Below, piece by piece: positions 23,387-34,213 of a DNA stretch of 64,000 bases. The stretch spans positions 252,979 through 316,978 of the forward strand of contig NW_003314299.1 in the NCBI RefSeq assembly GCF_000143415.4, read 5' to 3'. How positions within the stretch are numbered: the stretch's first letter is position 1; each line of letters starts with the position of its first letter. Origin of the DNA: Selaginella moellendorffii (taxonomy: Eukaryota; Streptophyta; Lycopodiopsida; Selaginellales; Selaginellaceae). The notes below the pieces were generated by a model. It searched no databases. It saw only the letters and a program-made list of their open reading frames with translations, and was not told the origin of the DNA. A program made the position numbers and the translations under genes.

Positions 23387-24021
23387 TTTATTCAGTAAAA
23401 TGGGACTAGGTACAAATTTTCAAGTATTTGAAAATGACGTGAAATTATATGTTTTTTGTCCAAGGGCTAGACATATCTGGGGCATGGTGACTAGCGCGGT
23501 GACTTTATGTCTAGACTGAGTCCATCTGGTTGTATAATAAATCTCATTGTCAAGGTGAACAAGCCGAATCTGAAGCTAAAGAAGAGCGATGGCATGCGCG
23601 CACACACTATTTGTTTGTTCATTGAGCGTGTGGTGAGCTTTCCAAGATGAACGTCATTCCTATTAGCCAGACATATAACTTATGGTGAGAACATTTAGAT
23701 ATTATTCAATGTTATCTTTTTCTAACGAATCTAATTGTGAAGGTGTAGCAAGAGGCATTGCTAGTCTGGAGAAGTCATTTAACTCATTTGACCCTTAGTG
23801 TATTTTCATGAAACTAAATAACATTCATATTATTAAGGAATTTCTCTAGTACCTTTTTTTTACGACATAGAGGCTTGCATTTCTTTCAAAGGTGATTTAG
23901 TAAAAGGCCTGAGGGCACATGCCATTCTATTTCTCAGACCGGTATTAAGATATACTAGTGCAAACGGAAAAAGGTATTTGGTGATCAAGTAAATGGCATG
24001 AGGGCACACGCCATTATAAGC
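23387..24021. other. Left subterminal region, copy B
   Basis: Non-coding. It contains one full palindrome (23993-24014), two partial copies (near 23589 and 23905), and a plus-strand GTGAACAAGCCGAATCTGAA module (23551-23575) that also occurs twice on the opposite strand at 24803-24831 and 24934-24960. Confidence 0.6.
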
Positions 24022-24381
24022 CTAAGCGCTAGTGGACACCTCCTTTTTGGTACTCTCAGCGGTACTATCATCCTTCTCCGGGTCAGTTGTTTTGCTTTGG
24101 ATTGTTGTCTCTGACGTTACTGGGGCGTTCTCGATAGTTGTTAATGTTGCCGTTTGTTCAGAAAAATGATCACCTGGAGTATAGTACGGGGAGTTTGGAA
24201 GACTTATATATTCTACATCTTCACCTATCTCCTTCTCTGTCTCCTTTTTTGCCTCACTTACAGATTTTGTGCTTGCCATGAGAACGCTCTTCACCCTAAA
24301 ATATGGAGTTCGTTGTGTTATAAAAGGAAACCAACACACACGCTGTAAGGGAATGATGGTACATAAAGCACGTAAGCCCAC
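24022..24381 (-). CDS. Small acidic Ser/Thr/Glu-rich protein, copy B
   Basis: Orthologous to 3109-3468 and 56385-56744. The full frame is 119 codons. The internal ATG at 24279 begins MASTKSVSEAKKETEK and gives about 85 residues ending KKEVSTSA. Just upstream of this ATG is an AG-terminated T-rich run (ATATTTTAG), so the region before it could be intronic. No domain recognised. Preservation of the frame in three copies argues for function, perhaps as an accessory factor of the transposase, but this is inference. Confidence 0.55.
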   Translation of the reverse strand: MGLRALCTIIPLQRVCWFPFITQRTPYFRVKSVLMASTKSVSEAKKETEKEIGEDVEYISLPNSPYYTPGDHFSEQTATLTTIENAPVTSETTIQSKTTDPEKDDSTAESTKKEVSTSA

Positions 24382-24920
24382 AATATGGGTTTATGTGCCA
24401 TTAATATGGGCCACATGCCATATTATTAGATTTATGCACGTGTGATTGGTAAATGCATATGTCACATCATCTTTGTTTTACCTCACACACTATATCAGGC
24501 CTAATGAACCATATCACATGTGCGCACATGCTATATATATGGAGAAGTATTATGCAAGGATAGAAAAATTCAATGCATGATTGTGGAGAGCAATGGCATG
24601 AAGCCACGTGCTAAATAACATTTTAGAGAAAGAATTAAAATAAAAACATGCAAACAGTACTGAGTGGACCAAGACTTAGAAGTGCACAATTGAATGAGGT
24701 ATTTCTAATAAATATTTCACTCACCTCATATAGGAATGGCTACCACTCTCAAATGGCGTATCGCCTCATGCCATCACCTTGCAATTTGTTATAACAATCC
24801 GATGAATTCATATTCGGCTTGTTCACCTTGAACTTTTAAGTAAGATTTGCTAGAACAACTAAGAATTTATACTTGTTATTTGTATCATCTCACCTAGGAA
24901 TGGCGTAAGGCCACATGCCA

Positions 24921-27900
24921 TCACGCCTCCTCTGATTCAGATTCGGATTGTTCACCTTGAAATAAAATATATTAGAAACTTAGTAAAGGAATATTAATGA
25001 ATCTCACCTTGAACCCGGGTTATGAATGCTTTTGCTGCATCTCTTGCATGGTCTGGCAAGGTGATGGTGGCACTCTGCTTCCACATCCAACCATGCACAA
25101 CATTATCCACCGATATGCTCATGCTGGGATCCCTTGGATTCAGCACCCATCTCTTTTCTAGGCAATCCTTCGTATATCCGGAACTTGGCTTGAACCACTC
25201 CACAGTTACATTGAAGGAGTTAGTTTCCGCGTCCTCCTCTGCATCAGTGATGCAGCGCCCCACCCATATCATTTGTTTTTTATTACTGGGTCTGACAAGC
25301 ACGACCATTCCTTTGCAGACCTGTACTGGATTGAATGCTGAATCCGGCTTCTTGTTCCTCGGCCCACAATAGTGATCCTCAACATCGTTATCTTTCACTG
25401 CATTTCCAGAGGACATTGTTTCGCTACTATCTAGTGCTCTGGGTTCTGGCCAAAAGGACTCTTCCAATTCTTCATATACAACCGGCCCATTTTGGATAGC
25501 AGATATAATCTTCTCCCAGTATTCGAGCAAAGGCTTGCACCTTTGAAAATAGGATTCTCCACCAAACACCAACCCCCTCTTCCAGAAGGCAATATGCTGT
25601 CTAATCCCGGCCACTATACTTTCCTGGTCTTTAAGTCCATCCGGGTGCATCGGCCGTGGGGAACCCTGAGGAATCATAGGTTCCCCAGTTATGGGATCTC
25701 TCTTGAAGAGTTCAATGCCGTCCACTGGCAGCCACACTGTGTCCCATTCTCTCATCTTGTACCTCATCACTGGAGCACCGTCACACATTCTGAAATGAAA
25801 CTGAAGAGGCTTGGAGTGGCCAATCAGCGTTTCGGATCCGTCCCTGATGTAGCCTCTTACAAACCCCTTAAAGTCTGGAACCTCTGTCAGAAGTGCAGCT
25901 TCAACAGTGCCTTTGATGCAATTTTGGAATTCATCATAGAGTTGTGGGAGGGTGAGGATATTGGATCGCCGGAGGGACTCTGCCAGGTGACTGAACATGG
26001 CATCGACGTCTTCATGAGTGTGCCCAACCATGAGAAAGCCAAGTGTAACCGTTTCAAATATGCCTTTGGCAACAAGCATCGCCAAGTACGCGAAGACGTA
26101 CATGTTTTTGTTCTCACTGTCAGCATTGTCTGTTTGGAGCAGAAGATGGGGTGGAAGGCCACATCGGCCGCAAGAACTTCCTTGAGATTCTGCTTCGTTT
26201 GGATGAGGCTGTGCATTCACCGGGCGACCAGCCTCGTCGGAATGGCATGAGGCCTCACGTGATAATCCTACAATCTGACGGCCAACATATTCACTGGGAT
26301 GGCATGGGGCCCCACGCGATACTGCAAGCCTTTGCTCCTCCTCCAGCTGAACCCTGTATGGGGTTCGATCGACAAGGGCCTTATGCAAGGGTTGGCCGTT
26401 CAGCTCAGTTTGTGCACTTTGCAAAGACCTTAAGTGTTTTGTTAGGGACGCAATCATCATGTTTGCACCCCCGCCACCCCATAGAGGTACAAAGAAGTTC
26501 CCATAGTTCTGGGCACCATGCCCATGAGCGATTATGCCAAACAGAGACATAGGCAGCTGGATGGATGAAGAGATTGCCTTGGGGGCAGGATTGAGTCGAG
26601 GTAAGCACGTCTTTTTCTGGTCCATTTTGTCGTGGATGATGCAGAGGTAAGAGTCAGGTCTCTCCATGGAGAGAATCCTGTTATGATAATATGCAGTCCT
26701 GCAGCTTCTCTGCTTGATGTTGTGGTCGAGCCGCCTTCTAACCAACGTCTCTCACTCTTGAGCACTGCAAGAATTCTTCGACAAAGCCATTTTGATAGCA
26801 GTGCACTCGTCACACTTTGAAAAGCTGGAGTACTTTCCTATACTCACATCCCTGAACCTGTTGCTCCACAATCTACTAAATCTAGATTGGCTCAACTTCC
26901 TGTAACCATTACTCTGGAGTTCCCGATTCACATCTTCCAATATGGCGCCCTTGGTATACATGGAAGGGAGAACTCGTTGGGTGTCTCGTGTTCCATCTTC
27001 CAAGAGGCGGGTTTTATGTGGTTACTGCTCGCTACATGTCTCGACAAACCTCTTGAAGATTGCCTCTCCATATACAACATGACCCCTAGTTTTGTGCGTA
27101 CTGTCATTCCCATGGACTGCCTGTTGAACCCTTTGTTCCTCGAACTCAGTTTTGATTCTGTAGAATGTGGTTCGAGGGACTCCATAAATGATTCTCCATG
27201 CCTTCATGCAGACCAAACCCCTCTGGAAGACCATGCCCCCCACCTGATGTTCTGAAGCATCAACAGATGACCGTAATGCCTTATACACAAAATTGCGAGC
27301 TGCCCTCCAGAACAATGTCTTGTATCTTGCTCTCTCCTCTTCAATAGCATCCCAATCAGCATGTTGACAGCACCTCCTCTTGCAACAAGCAACTGTCGAG
27401 ACCATTCGAACCTCCATCGCCATTTTCTGCCTTTTCGGTTCGTTGCTCAGATCCCTTTGGCTGCGCTTTAGGAAGGTGTACTTTCTTTTCCCATGAAGAG
27501 ATGTTCTGTCATCAGTTGTAGTGGTGTTTGATTGTGAATCCTTCACATTTTCAAACACTAAGTGCCTCAATTTCCACCGCACAATGCTTCCAATAGTCAG
27601 ACTGTTTTCTTCTGTGTCAACAACCTCTAAAATCGCAACTCCAATATCATCCCAGCCCAATTCTTGATTAGCAACCGCATCTTTTGGATCGACAACTGTG
27701 GCTAAGCCCTTAGCTACCACCTCCCCCTCGGGGTTGTTTAGAAACACCTTTGCCTAAATCCATGTAGCACGGTTCTTAAGATCCACGGAGGGAACATGCG
27801 TCGCACTTGCACTGTCCCCAACATCTGCTTTCTTCTGAAGATTTTTCAAGACAACAACAACATTTACCCCGACGACCATCTCTGCTCGTTCAATAGCGAC

Positions 27901-28062
27901 CACATTCCCATCGAAGACAGTCTCTACTGATACAGCAGCATTGCTTTCCCCAAGCCTTTGACAGTGTATAACAAAGTTCCGATCCATAGACACAAGGGTC
28001 CCTTTTGCAACTCTCTTCCCACCATTCAAAATGTAAACCTTTTCCCCAACCCTGAAGGCCAT
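24921..28062 (-). pseudogene. DUF7869-like DDE-type transposase, copy B (three in-frame stops)
   Basis: One frame runs from ATG 28062 to 25008, then an apparent 52-nt intron (25007-24956) leads to a last exon ending at TGA 24921-24923 with an acidic Ser/Glu tail. The sum is 1030 codons. Order: two N-terminal modules (KVYILNGGKRVAKG; KVFLNN.EGEVVAKG) resembling the DUF8039-type module of plant transposon proteins, a CCKRRCC cluster, an HTH-like GVPRTTFYRI, then the likely catalytic region with HDKMDQ, QTDN and GHTHEDVD as acidic triad candidates. Stops at 27754-27756, 27022-27024 and 26752-26754 are all C-to-T changes of CAG, CAA and CGA. An AG acceptor directly precedes the ATG, so a 5' exon is likely. 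Confidence 0.75.
26242..26263. repeat. 22-bp palindrome within the transposase frame
   Basis: Half-site ATGGCATGAGG + CCTCACGTGAT. Read on the minus strand it encodes part of SREASCH. A second copy at 26299-26320 (ATGGCATGGGG + CCCCACGCGAT) encodes the similar SRGAPCH. Both are kept in copies A and C. Confidence 0.85.
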
Positions 28063-30197
28063 TCTGAAAGTGCGGAAAAGAAGTTAAGACCATACAAAAA
28101 ATGATTGGAAAATGGCCTAAATCATAACATACCAAACAACCTCAATAGCATGAGGCCACATGCCATTATTCAAACATGCTATTGACACCCACGTGAAATT
28201 TCGCATTCACAAAATTGGCATGAGCCCTCATGCCATCTTGATATACACACAGCTGCAGGCAAGTAAAAACATACATGACAATACGCTAGCCATGAAATTG
28301 CAAGGGCCCAAGATGGCATGTGGCCTCATGCCATTTCTAAATGTGGTCCTAAGCCATTCCATGGTGAACATACCAGGAAGCACAAGTGCCGAATATCAAG
28401 AGGAAGCGGTAGCCACACCAAAGACAGTGCCGCTCGCAACACCGCAACTACTCGTAGCGCCGCTCGCAACACCGCAACTGCTCGTAGCGCCGCTCGCACA
28501 AACTGCCACTCGCATAAACTACCGCTCGCAATGGCGCTTGCAATGCCGCAACCGCTCGTAGACGCATAAACCACAACTCACAACGCCGCTTACACAAGCA
28601 GCGCTCACTGCGCTCAGCGGAACCAAGAACACGGCGCACAAAAATGATAGACCTAGGAATGAGTTCGAGAATTCAAAAATAACACACGCTTGAACGTCAC
28701 ATCAAATCCTCTGACAAACCAGATCTTATGACTCCTCTGACAAATTTCAAACTGAGTAGCTTCTAGACTTTGCTGTCGGAGGTTGAACTTTGTCACATCA
28801 TGTCCTTGCCTCGATCCAGCTGTGCCATGTCAGTGATTCGAACTTTGCCATGCCATGTTAGCGATCCGCGCCAAAATTATTCGCCGTGTAAAGGAATAAT
28901 TATGCTGTGTGCGTACGTCCATTTATGGCAATATAAGGCCACACGCCATTCAAAGAATAATGCTAGTCGAGCATTTTTTGGTGCATTTTTGGGTTCAAAA
29001 TTGCATGAGCCCACACGCTAGAAAGTTTACATGTACCAAGAATAGAAACAGCTTTATTTACTTGGGAATTTAAGTGGTTGAGGCATTTTTAAACTTACAA
29101 ACACATGCTCTACTTACATTCCTTTGGTTGCTTAAAATTCAAAAATATTATAAACCTTTCTTTTTGCATTTTCAATGTTTTCAGTTATGGTTTTTGATTT
29201 TTGCAGGACCAGCCTAGTAATCTATTTGCATCCCGTCATGTTTATAGCTAGCTTTCGTTTGTCCCCTTCGCTTATTTCTTTATTTAGCTGAACATTTGCC
29301 ATTTTTTAAAATACAAGATGCTTTGGAATATCCAATCATGCATGGTATAAATATAGCGAGGGTATTAAATGATATCCCAATCATGATCTTTCTTTTGGAT
29401 TTCGCGTGCATGCAGTCCGAGGAATGATGACGTTGCGGATTTCTTTTGGATTTTGCGTGCTTGCATGTGCGCGGCAATCCAGAAATTAATGGTGGCGCCC
29501 AAGTCCGAGGAATGATGATGTGGCAGGATTACCAACCGTCGTGACATTTCGCGCGTGTGAGGTTAGGTTTTGCATTTTTCTTCGTACTCGCGCTCGCACA
29601 CTCGCGCTCGCATCGTGCTCCCACTCGCGATCACGCTCACATTCGCGCTCATCTACCTTCTCTACAGGTTTCTCGTGTGCATCGGCGTCCACTCGCGCTT
29701 GCATCACACTCACGCTCGCATCGCGCTCGTGTGCATCGGCGTCCACTTCAAGACACACCCAGTTTGTAACTTTGCCGCCAACTCCGCCGCCCACTCCGCC
29801 ACCCACACGCAGCCCACTTGGCGTCCCGGGAGATTTCAGCGCCACTCTCCAACTGTTAAGTGGCAGAGTAGCCTTGCTGCTACGATCCGCTGCACACATA
29901 GTGCACACTCGCCAGCGAGTCCGGCCTCGATTGTCACGCCTCCATTCGGCTTCAAATGGTAAGTCTTTTAGGCTAAGTAGAAAATGGCATGAGGCCACAT
30001 GCCATTCAGTAGCAACATTGGCATGCACCGATTGGGCTCTCGAGTGCAGTCCGGTTACAGATGGTGTGTAGCCTCACGCCATCTTAGGATGCAGCCTCAA
30101 GACATCTGATGCAGTAGTGAATGGCGTGTGGCCTCACGTTATTTCCAGCTGCTAGTTTTTCATCTGTCAGCTCTAATTGTTGTGCATTTCTGAACAG
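28063..30197. promoter_or_regulatory. Divergent control region, copy B
   Basis: It lies between two divergently transcribed genes. It contains palindromes at 28145-28166, 28215-28236, 28313-28334, 29984-30005, 30061-30082 and 30121-30142, and two CGCTCGCA-rich arrays (about 28431-28560 and 29584-29725). A donor-like ATG|GTAAGT at 29959 and an acceptor CTGAACAG at 30197 could remove three of these palindromes as intron. Open frames through the CGCTCGCA arrays are repeat artefacts. A deletion at 29272 removes the telomere-like repeat seen in A and C. Confidence 0.55.
29584..29725 (+). repeat. CTCGCGCTCGCATCACA minisatellite, copy B
   Basis: Imperfect repeats of ACTCGCGCTCGCATC. The array is longer in copy C (about 63158-63360), showing copy-number change between transposon copies. 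It is CpG-dense, unlike the AT-rich surroundings. Confidence 0.8.
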
Positions 30198-33100
30198 GCG
30201 AGGAATTGCGTTCTTCTTCCAGCCACTGTCAATGTAGATGCAGAGAAGGGAGAGGAGCTCACCAGTTGGACTTTCGGGATGGAAGGCGAGGATCTGAGGC
30301 TGTACAACACAGATGGTGGGAGAAAAGAATGCATGGGGATCCTCATCCAAGTGACAGACACTCCATGCAGTTCCATGCAAGAATATGGACTGGCACTTGT
30401 GGTAGAGACAACGTCCGCCTTCAAGATCCACCTTGCACATCCTAGAGGCTTCCCGGAGGGGGGTAGCGGCTATGAGGAATTCCTAGAGGGAGCTAGGGAG
30501 AGGTTGTCCAGGAGGCCCACAATTTCAAAGACGCTGCAGGTCTATGAAGATCACATGGAATCCACGGACCTCACCTACGGCGATGTTCAAAAACTATATT
30601 CCAACATTGAGCCGTTGAGAGTGCCTCCAGTTCGCGAAGCGAAGGGGAAGGGGGTCGATCTGGAAACTACCCCGAAGCAGAAAAGGGTGGTCAAGCTCAA
30701 GCCGACGTCCGACTCTCCTGCTCCAAAAAAGAAGCTACTCGGTGATGTCATTGCCTCGGGTTCGAACACTACACCCACCAAAAAGAAGTGCCGCAAAGAG
30801 CAGAAAGAGCAAGAAGAGGCAGCAAAAATCGTCGCAGATAATAGTACTTGTTACTATTCCAACAAAGTATATACAATCAACGTGAGCCGTATCGACATCC
30901 AAAGCAAATACAACGACAGGCTAGTATCTGATGAGTGGGTGGAGAAACTGAAGCAGAAGATGCTGGCAAATCCAGTAACACCCGACATCGCAAACGTGAT
31001 CCCCTACTACCGAATAATGAAGGGCGAGACGAGGTTTCCAGACTTGATCAATATGAAGGTGTTGGACGATCAGAACATCCGGTTCTATGCCGTCTCCGGG
31101 CAGCATTCTAGCTTGGCGATGCAAGAGATAGTTGTGGATATTATGGTGGGCGAGGAGGTGAAGAAAGTCTTCAAGACAAGAGTTGTCCGCCTGATAAAAG
31201 GCAACTCGCCCCTCCGATCTATTATATCCATCTCCCATGCGCAGAATGTCAAGCAAGAAACGTGCTACAAATCGGGTCTGCACGAGACATTGGCACGAAC
31301 ACGGAAGCTCTGGGTTCAACTGAAGAAGCCACAAAAACCAGGACAAGGACGTGCACTAGCAACAAGCGCCTGGCAGGTAAGCCTCGTTGCATGTGGCATA
31401 GCATGTGGCCTCACGCCATTTCCATTGCAAGAATTCTCCAGTCTTCTCTCGAAAACACTGGGGGTCAATGACACACTCAGCATCCATAACATTCTACTCG
31501 CGACAAAAGTTGTTTTTGACAAATGGGTAGATGTGCTGAGGAGGTACCATGACGGGGAGTTGCTAAACTCAATGGGTGTGGAGGACGGCCAGAAGCCCAA
31601 TGATTTGAAGCTCAACGCCTTGCGTTTCTCGCGGTCTCTAGACGACGACGACCTTATGACAGTGGCTAATGCTCTTCTACGTGGTGAGGTAGTCTTCAAC
31701 AAGACCAAAATGACTCCCGGCCATATTGTGACATACGAGGACTTGTGCACGACTCTGAGAGCTCGTGCGCTATTGAAGGATTGGATCTTTGAGCAAGTGG
31801 CCGTGGAGAGGGTGAGCATCGACACCACGCAAGAGATGATGGAAGAGCTGGAGTTGTCAAATGAAGACATTGACGAGTACGTGAAGGGGGCCCCCAAGTT
31901 CATCGATCTACTGCAGGATGCCACGAAAAGTAAAGCTGAGAAGTTGGATCAGTATCCAAATTTCATTAAGAGGGATGTCGACCGCAGGCTTCAGAAACAG
32001 CTCGACCCCGCAGCAGAGGCGTATCGAGAACCTTACCGGGTATACGTGAATTCGGATGAGGATCAAAGGTGGAGGAGCATCGTTTCCCGCGGAGATGAGC
32101 AGGTCAAAAACATCTTTTGTGTGATGGACTTCACAAACGAGGAGATCAATCATGCAGACAAAGTCAGCTCCATCATTGACTTAATGGTGGGACTTGCGGA
32201 GGTGGAATCTTCAGTCCACTATATGATCTATGACTCCGAATCCTATCACAAGTTCTGGAAGGCCTTGAACGAGGTGAAGGCTTGGTTGAAAGGCAAGGAG
32301 ATGCGGGAGATCCATGGGATAATGGCTAAGAAAAAGATACCGACGAATGTCCGCATCTTCACACTCGCCCTTGTTATTGGTCCTGCAGCAGAGTGGGACT
32401 GGAGTGACTTCCCAGCTTCGTTCGACAAGGCCGATCGAATTGATCTGAGGGAGGTCAATTTACCCGTGCCTGAGGAACTGAAGACGGCTATAGAGCTTTG
32501 GAATCCAAAGAAAGCTCCAGGTGCAGCATGGGAAATGCTCAGCTTGGTCTTCAACGCAATAGCGGGTGGGTCACCTGCTTCCGACTCTAAGGGCAAATGC
32601 GTTGTCGAGTACAACTGCGGTGGACTATTCTTTCGAGCCGCACTACTCAAGGGTGTCCCGTGTGTTGCGGTGACAAACTCCATTGAAGAGGTGACTTCAA
32701 TGGAGCATATAAATGGAGCATCAGGTAAATAATAGTACATCCATTCCTAACCTTTTACCATTTCTAACATTGTCCATGTAGGTCGCAGAGCAAATGGTAA
32801 GTAGAGATTATTCAATTGAATTAAGATACAAACTCTAGCCTTTAGTGTCGAGGAAGGATAGTGCCAAGCAAGGGTCGAAACGTATGTCCAATCCTTCAGA
32901 ATCAGCAGTGCGCCCAAGTGATATCGGTCCTAGTTCCTCAATAGCAGTTGATAGTAAATACAGTATAGTCGATTCAATGTGCTAATGAGTTTGTTTTTAG
33001 TAGCCAGTAGGGAGGATACCATCTCAATTGAAGGGAGATATTTGGACATGCATATGGATCCGCCAGTAGACTCTACTTGCCTGCAAGAGTCATCAGAGCT

Positions 33101-34213
33101 GGTGGAGGCTACTATCCATATCAACGCCAAGCAAGCTAACCACGCTCCACTTGATGCTGCCCATACCACTGAGTCAATCTTGTCCACGTATCCAACTGAC
33201 GGTGACCAGGCGCCATTGGACCTGCATGAGGCCGCCCCAGCCGCCGAGCCGGTCGTATCCTCATTTCCAACGGACTCAACGTGTGCCCAATCGTCTGACT
33301 ACGTGCCGTTGGAACCTCCCTACACCGCCCCTGCTGCCTGTTCGGTCATGTCCACTTTGCCAACGGAGGCACCAGCTGAAATGGCGTGTGATCACACGCC
33401 ATCGGAACCACCCCATGCCACTATTGAGCCAGTTGTACCAGAGTCTACAGCTGAAATGGCATGTGCCCACACGCCATCGGATGTGATTGACCCCACATTG
33501 CAGAGGAGAGTATTTCCGCCCTTCACGTTTCCTCGACCAAAACCCTCTCAACGACCATCGAGAGCACCATTCGCTAATATTGTAGATGGTAAAATTGACT
33601 TGTACCATTTTTTATGCTGACGCATTTCATTTCAGAGTCACGGCGAAGGTACTGTATCGTTTTTGATCTGAACGGTGTCCTTTTCTCCCATGAGCGTGGC
33701 TCGTCCTCGAATGTCACTGCACCCTCCAAAGCCTGCGGTCGCAAGTTGGTCAAAAGAGACAGATTCACATTAATCACACGGGAGAAACTGCGGGATCTAA
33801 TAATGACCATGCGACACTTAAAACAGAGGGCCGGGTTCAATTTGCAATTGGGAGTTTGGACATCCATGATGCGCCACAATGCATTAACGTTGCTACAGAT
33901 GATGCACGATCAGACACGAGTAATATTACCATTTGACTTTCTCCTAACGCAGGAGGATTGCTTGACTATGGTCCATGTGAGGGGTAGCAAGCCCATCTTC
34001 GTCAAGCCAGAGGCTGTAGTGATGAACCGGACTGCTAGGTCAAGTGAAATCCTCATCATCGATGACTCGCCGATTAAAACTGCAGCGAACACGCACACAT
34101 ATGCAGTGCACCCCATCTCTTGCAGTATGGAAACTAGGGAGAAGAAACCCTATGTTCTGGGGGACCTTGCAAAACGGCTTGGAGCGATGGTGATAGAGAA
34201 CCGGCCAGTCTAG
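30198..34213 (+). CDS. Multidomain protein: ParB/Srx-like, methyltransferase-like, FCP1-like phosphatase (spliced)
   Basis: Five exons fit in phase: 30198-32724, 32782-32796, 32846-32953, 33001-33588, 33636-34213 (introns 57, 49, 47, 47 nt, all GT-AG, all phase 1), giving 1272 codons with the stop. The 5' exon is unresolved; the first in-frame ATG is at 30279. Visible parts: basic NLS-like stretches (about residues 160-210); a ParB/sulfiredoxin-like segment (about 222-335) with YTINVSRIDI and FYAVSGQHSSLA where ParB has a GxHR-type motif; a C-terminal VVEYNCGGLFFRAALLKG (about 801-818) preceded by KKAPGAAWEML, the order seen in beta-class N4/N6 DNA methyltransferases but without DPPY; a Pro/Ser/Thr-rich linker with palindrome-encoded repeats; and an FCP1/HAD domain. 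No in-frame stop is present. FCP1 is secure, ParB moderate, methyltransferase speculative. Confidence 0.65.
32725..33000 (+). other. Cluster of three very short introns with two small exons
   Basis: Introns 32725-32781, 32797-32845 and 32954-33000 separate a 15-nt exon (32782-32796) and a 108-nt exon (32846-32953). All begin GT, end AG and leave one base of phase. A fourth intron, 33589-33635, joins the linker exon to the FCP1 exon. The in-frame closure of the whole model supports the calls; there is no transcript evidence. Confidence 0.65.
33381..33402. repeat. Perfect 22-bp palindrome within a coding exon
   Basis: Half-site ATGGCGTGTGA and its exact reverse complement. It encodes EMACDHTPS; a second copy at 33456-33477 encodes EMACAHTPS, so the element has produced a repeated peptide in the linker. 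Confidence 0.9.
33636..34213 (+). CDS. FCP1/SCP-like HAD phosphatase domain (last exon)
   Basis: About 192 residues with the family landmarks: motif I IVFDLNGVLFS, motif II LGVWTSMM, the lysine segment FVKPEA and motif III IIDDSPIKT. The family dephosphorylates Ser/Thr, classically on the RNA polymerase II C-terminal domain. Here the second Asp of DxDxT is Asn (DLNG); DLNG variants are known among plant FCP1-like proteins, so activity is uncertain. The exon continues in phase from the upstream exon and so belongs to the transposon gene. It ends at TAG 34211-34213, and copy A keeps only its last few bases. Confidence 0.85.

Noticed and set aside
25492-26250. Plus-strand frames opposite the transposase (also 4451-5914, 57735-58613)
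   Set aside because: They are antisense shadows of a conserved minus-strand protein with recognisable motifs; the plus-strand translations match no family known to me.
27754-27756. Programmed stop readthrough in the transposase (TAG shared by copies B and C)
   Set aside because: Copy A has CAG here, and other stops of the same C-to-T type are scattered in B and C, so ordinary decay is simpler.
31377-31431. Possible intron in the ParB-like frame (CAG|GTAAGC ... TTGCAAG)
   Set aside because: Removing 55 nt, or 65 nt with the next AG, would break a frame that is open straight through. The palindrome at 31398-31419 is better read as coding, though a transcript could change this.
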